From PALSA-350 sp963834445 (GTDB lineage Bacteria > Acidobacteriota > Terriglobia > Terriglobales > Acidobacteriaceae), in NCBI GenBank assembly GCA_963834445.1, contig CAWIBU010000003.1:186001-250000 (forward strand): a DNA stretch of 64,000 nt, read 5' to 3'. The position numbers and the translations under genes are program-made. Below the pieces are notes generated by a model that was given only the letters and a program-made list of their open reading frames with translations, had not been told where the DNA came from and ran no database searches. Shown here in pieces: positions 62,539 through 64,000 of this stretch (its first letter is position 1; every line of letters begins with the position of its first letter).

Positions 62539-63521
62539 TCGCGCAAGACGCCGGCAAACAGATCGTGATCGACATTGCCGCCGGTGGCGACAAGGCCCAC
62601 GCGCTTACCCTGCAGCATTGGCTTCTCTTTCTGCGCGGCGGCGAGACCGGCTGCGCCTGCTCCTTCGACTACATTGTGGGTGTCGGTGAAGTAGGCTTTC
62701 ATGGCTGCGGCAATCTCTTGCTCGCTCACCATGACCACGTGGTCGACATGCTTAAGCACCACGTCGAGCGCAGCCTGGTCGGGCACGCGGCAAGCCATGC
62801 CATCGGCGAGCACGGTGCTCGCGGGCGCGGCCACCGCATGGCCAGCCGCGAACGAGAGCGCATAAGCCGGCGCCCGTTCGGCAGCCACGCCGACAATCTT
62901 TGTCTTCAGCTGCAATCCATTGCGCACCGCGCAGCAGGCGCAGATACCCGATCCCTGCCCGATGGGCACATAGACCACATCCACGTCGGCCACAGCGGAG
63001 AAAAATTCCAGCCAGTAGGTGGCCACTCCCTTGACGATGTCGCGATGGTATGAGGGTACAAAGTGCCAGCCATGCTGATGCGCCAGCGCCTGGGCATGGT
63101 CTTTGGCTTCCTGAAAGTCGTGGCCGAATTCTATGAGGTCCGCGCCCTGGCCGCGCATGGCGGCATTTTTCTCGGCACTGTTGCCGTGAGGCACCACGAC
63201 ATGCGCGGGCACGTTGAACCGGCGCGCTGCCAGCGCGACCGACTGGCCATGGTTGCCGCGCGTTGCCGTGACCAGGGCGGTTGGCCCTTTGGCTTCGCGA
63301 AACAGCTCTGACGTGTAGACAATGGCGGTGCGCGCCTTGAAGGCGCCGATCGGCGTGTGGTTCTCATGCTTCACCCACACCTCGGTTCCCAGACGCTCGC
63401 ATAAAAGCGGCCACCGATATTGCGGCGTTGGAGGCATGATCGCATAGACAAGCTGCTGAGCTTCTCTCACTTCATCGATCGTCGGCAAATCCGTCGCTAC
63501 GAGCAGTTCGTTCGCCATCAC
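62535..63521 (-). CDS. PLP-dependent threonine/serine dehydratase-like protein
   Basis: A 328-residue fold-type II PLP enzyme. Lys62 in NHTPIGAFKART is the Schiff-base lysine. The glycine-rich phosphate loop is PIGQGSGICAC, and TRGNHGQSVALAAR is the substrate loop (a variant of SxGNHAQG). Members act on threonine, serine or related amino acids to give keto acids. No ACT domain is attached, so it is not the allosteric IlvA type. The substrate remains open. It converges on the protease gene with overlapping stops. Confidence 0.85.
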   Translation of the reverse strand: MMANELLVATDLPTIDEVREAQQLVYAIMPPTPQYRWPLLCERLGTEVWVKHENHTPIGAFKARTAIVYTSELFREAKGPTALVTATRGNHGQSVALAARRFNVPAHVVVPHGNSAEKNAAMRGQGADLIEFGHDFQEAKDHAQALAHQHGWHFVPSYHRDIVKGVATYWLEFFSAVADVDVVYVPIGQGSGICACCAVRNGLQLKTKIVGVAAERAPAYALSFAAGHAVAAPASTVLADGMACRVPDQAALDVVLKHVDHVVMVSEQEIAAAMKAYFTDTHNVVEGAGAAGLAAAQKEKPMLQGKRVGLVATGGNVDHDLFAGVLRD

Positions 63522-63680
63522 AGCTCCATCCTAATCGTAGAGACCCTCAGAGTGATAGGAAGCGAAGGCCTCGCCAGCCCTCGCGCCCATATACCAATGA
63601 TAGAAACGTGGGGCATCCATCCAATTTTGATTGGGCCACACTACCACCAGTTGTACTCTACTGCTGACGAGGGCATAGGG

Positions 63681-64000
63681 ATGACACGTACTGCTGCAAT
63701 CATGACGTTGCTGTTTGCCGCGATCCTTGAAGCTGGCGGCGACGCTATCATGCGCGTGGGTTTGCATACCAGCACGATGAGCCGTCGCTACCTGCTATTT
63801 GGCGCCGCGGCGGCCCTTCTGTTCGCCTATGGCTGGACGGTCAACGCGCCGCCCTGGGATTTCGGAAAGCTGATCGGCCTCTACGTCGTCTTCTTCTTCC
63901 TGATCGCGCAACTTATCTCATGGCTCTTTTTCCAGCAGAGGCCCTCTCCGTTGATGCTTATGGGAGGATTACTGATCGTCGCAGGAGGCGTCGTTATCTC
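63681..64000 (+). CDS. Small membrane protein, truncated by window end
   Basis: The first 106 residues are visible from ATG 63681 (AGGG upstream). Four hydrophobic segments are seen (ALFAAILEAGGDAIM-like start, LLFGAAAALLFAYGW, LIGLYVVFFFLIAQLISWLFF and MLMGGLLIVAGGVVI). The Glu in the first helix and the short length so far recall small multidrug-resistance/EamA-type transporters. The C-terminus is missing, so the family is tentative. Confidence 0.55.
   Translation, partial: MTRTAAIMTLLFAAILEAGGDAIMRVGLHTSTMSRRYLLFGAAAALLFAYGWTVNAPPWDFGKLIGLYVVFFFLIAQLISWLFFQQRPSPLMLMGGLLIVAGGVVI

Noticed and set aside
1..64000. rRNA, tRNA or prophage genes
   Set aside because: Reading intergenic gaps showed no cloverleaf-like sequence ending in CCA, no rRNA-like text, and no integrase, capsid or transposase frame; a tRNA search program would settle the tRNA point.

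Overview
This 64 kb window is GC-rich, densely coded bacterial chromosome. The gene content points to the Acidobacteriota, probably the Terriglobia/Acidobacteriia. The indicators are a winged-helix/TPR membrane regulator, Tat-exported sugar-type enzymes, DUF885 and zinc-metalloprotease hydrolases, PQQ-like propellers, a DUF1080 protein, a GAF-tailed AI-2E permease and many short palindromic intergenic repeats. That assignment is an inference from families; no rRNA or tRNA gene was recognised and no transposase, integrase, phage gene or CRISPR array was seen.

Layout. 1-6.7 kb: a methylcitrate (propionate) operon prpB-prpC-prpD running leftward into a truncated enolase-superfamily gene, divergent from a 3-oxoacid CoA-transferase pair (scoA-scoB), with an SDR gene behind. 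6.9-10.3 kb: a secreted DUF885 protein and a polytopic glycosyltransferase-like membrane protein. 10.4-17.4 kb: six leftward genes in which zinc-ribbon/transmembrane proteins recur, two of them ending in OmpA-type peptidoglycan-binding domains. They are divergent from a large winged-helix/TPR regulator (17.6-20.3 kb). 20.4-22.3 kb: an SDR gene with its likely ArsR-type regulator and operator, then a small c-heme/helix-hairpin-helix protein.

22.3-29.7 kb: a compact leftward cluster (two secreted beta-propellers, a cupin, a TIM-barrel isomerase, a Gfo/Idh oxidoreductase and a DUF1080 protein) that resembles 3-keto-glycoside metabolism. 30.0-32.7 kb: a translationally coupled pair of membrane proteins rich in His and Met. 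32.7-38.2 kb: an AI-2E permease with a C-terminal GAF domain, an MFS transporter and small proteins. 38.3-42.5 kb: a molybdopterin oxidoreductase/cytochrome b pair, a Tat-exported aldo/keto reductase and a second enolase-superfamily enzyme. 42.5-47.7 kb: a mercaptopyruvate sulfurtransferase, a DUF892 ferritin-like protein, a tiny membrane protein, a frameshifted small secreted protein and a GH3 beta-glucosidase.

47.8-64 kb: an MFS sugar-acid-type transporter, selO, a Phd/PIN toxin-antitoxin pair, an SGNH hydrolase, a beta-barrel protein, kdsC, a large Lhr-type helicase with a membrane rhodanese behind it, a metzincin-type protease, a PLP-dependent dehydratase and a truncated membrane protein. 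The carbohydrate genes (GH3, MFS, enolase-superfamily, DUF1080 cluster) suggest a plant-polymer or sugar-scavenging heterotroph.

At least four families of non-coding palindromic repeats are present: near 6.8/29.8 kb, near 10.3/35.6/54.7 kb, near 41.0/43.5 kb, and one MITE-like element at 59.75-60.0 kb.
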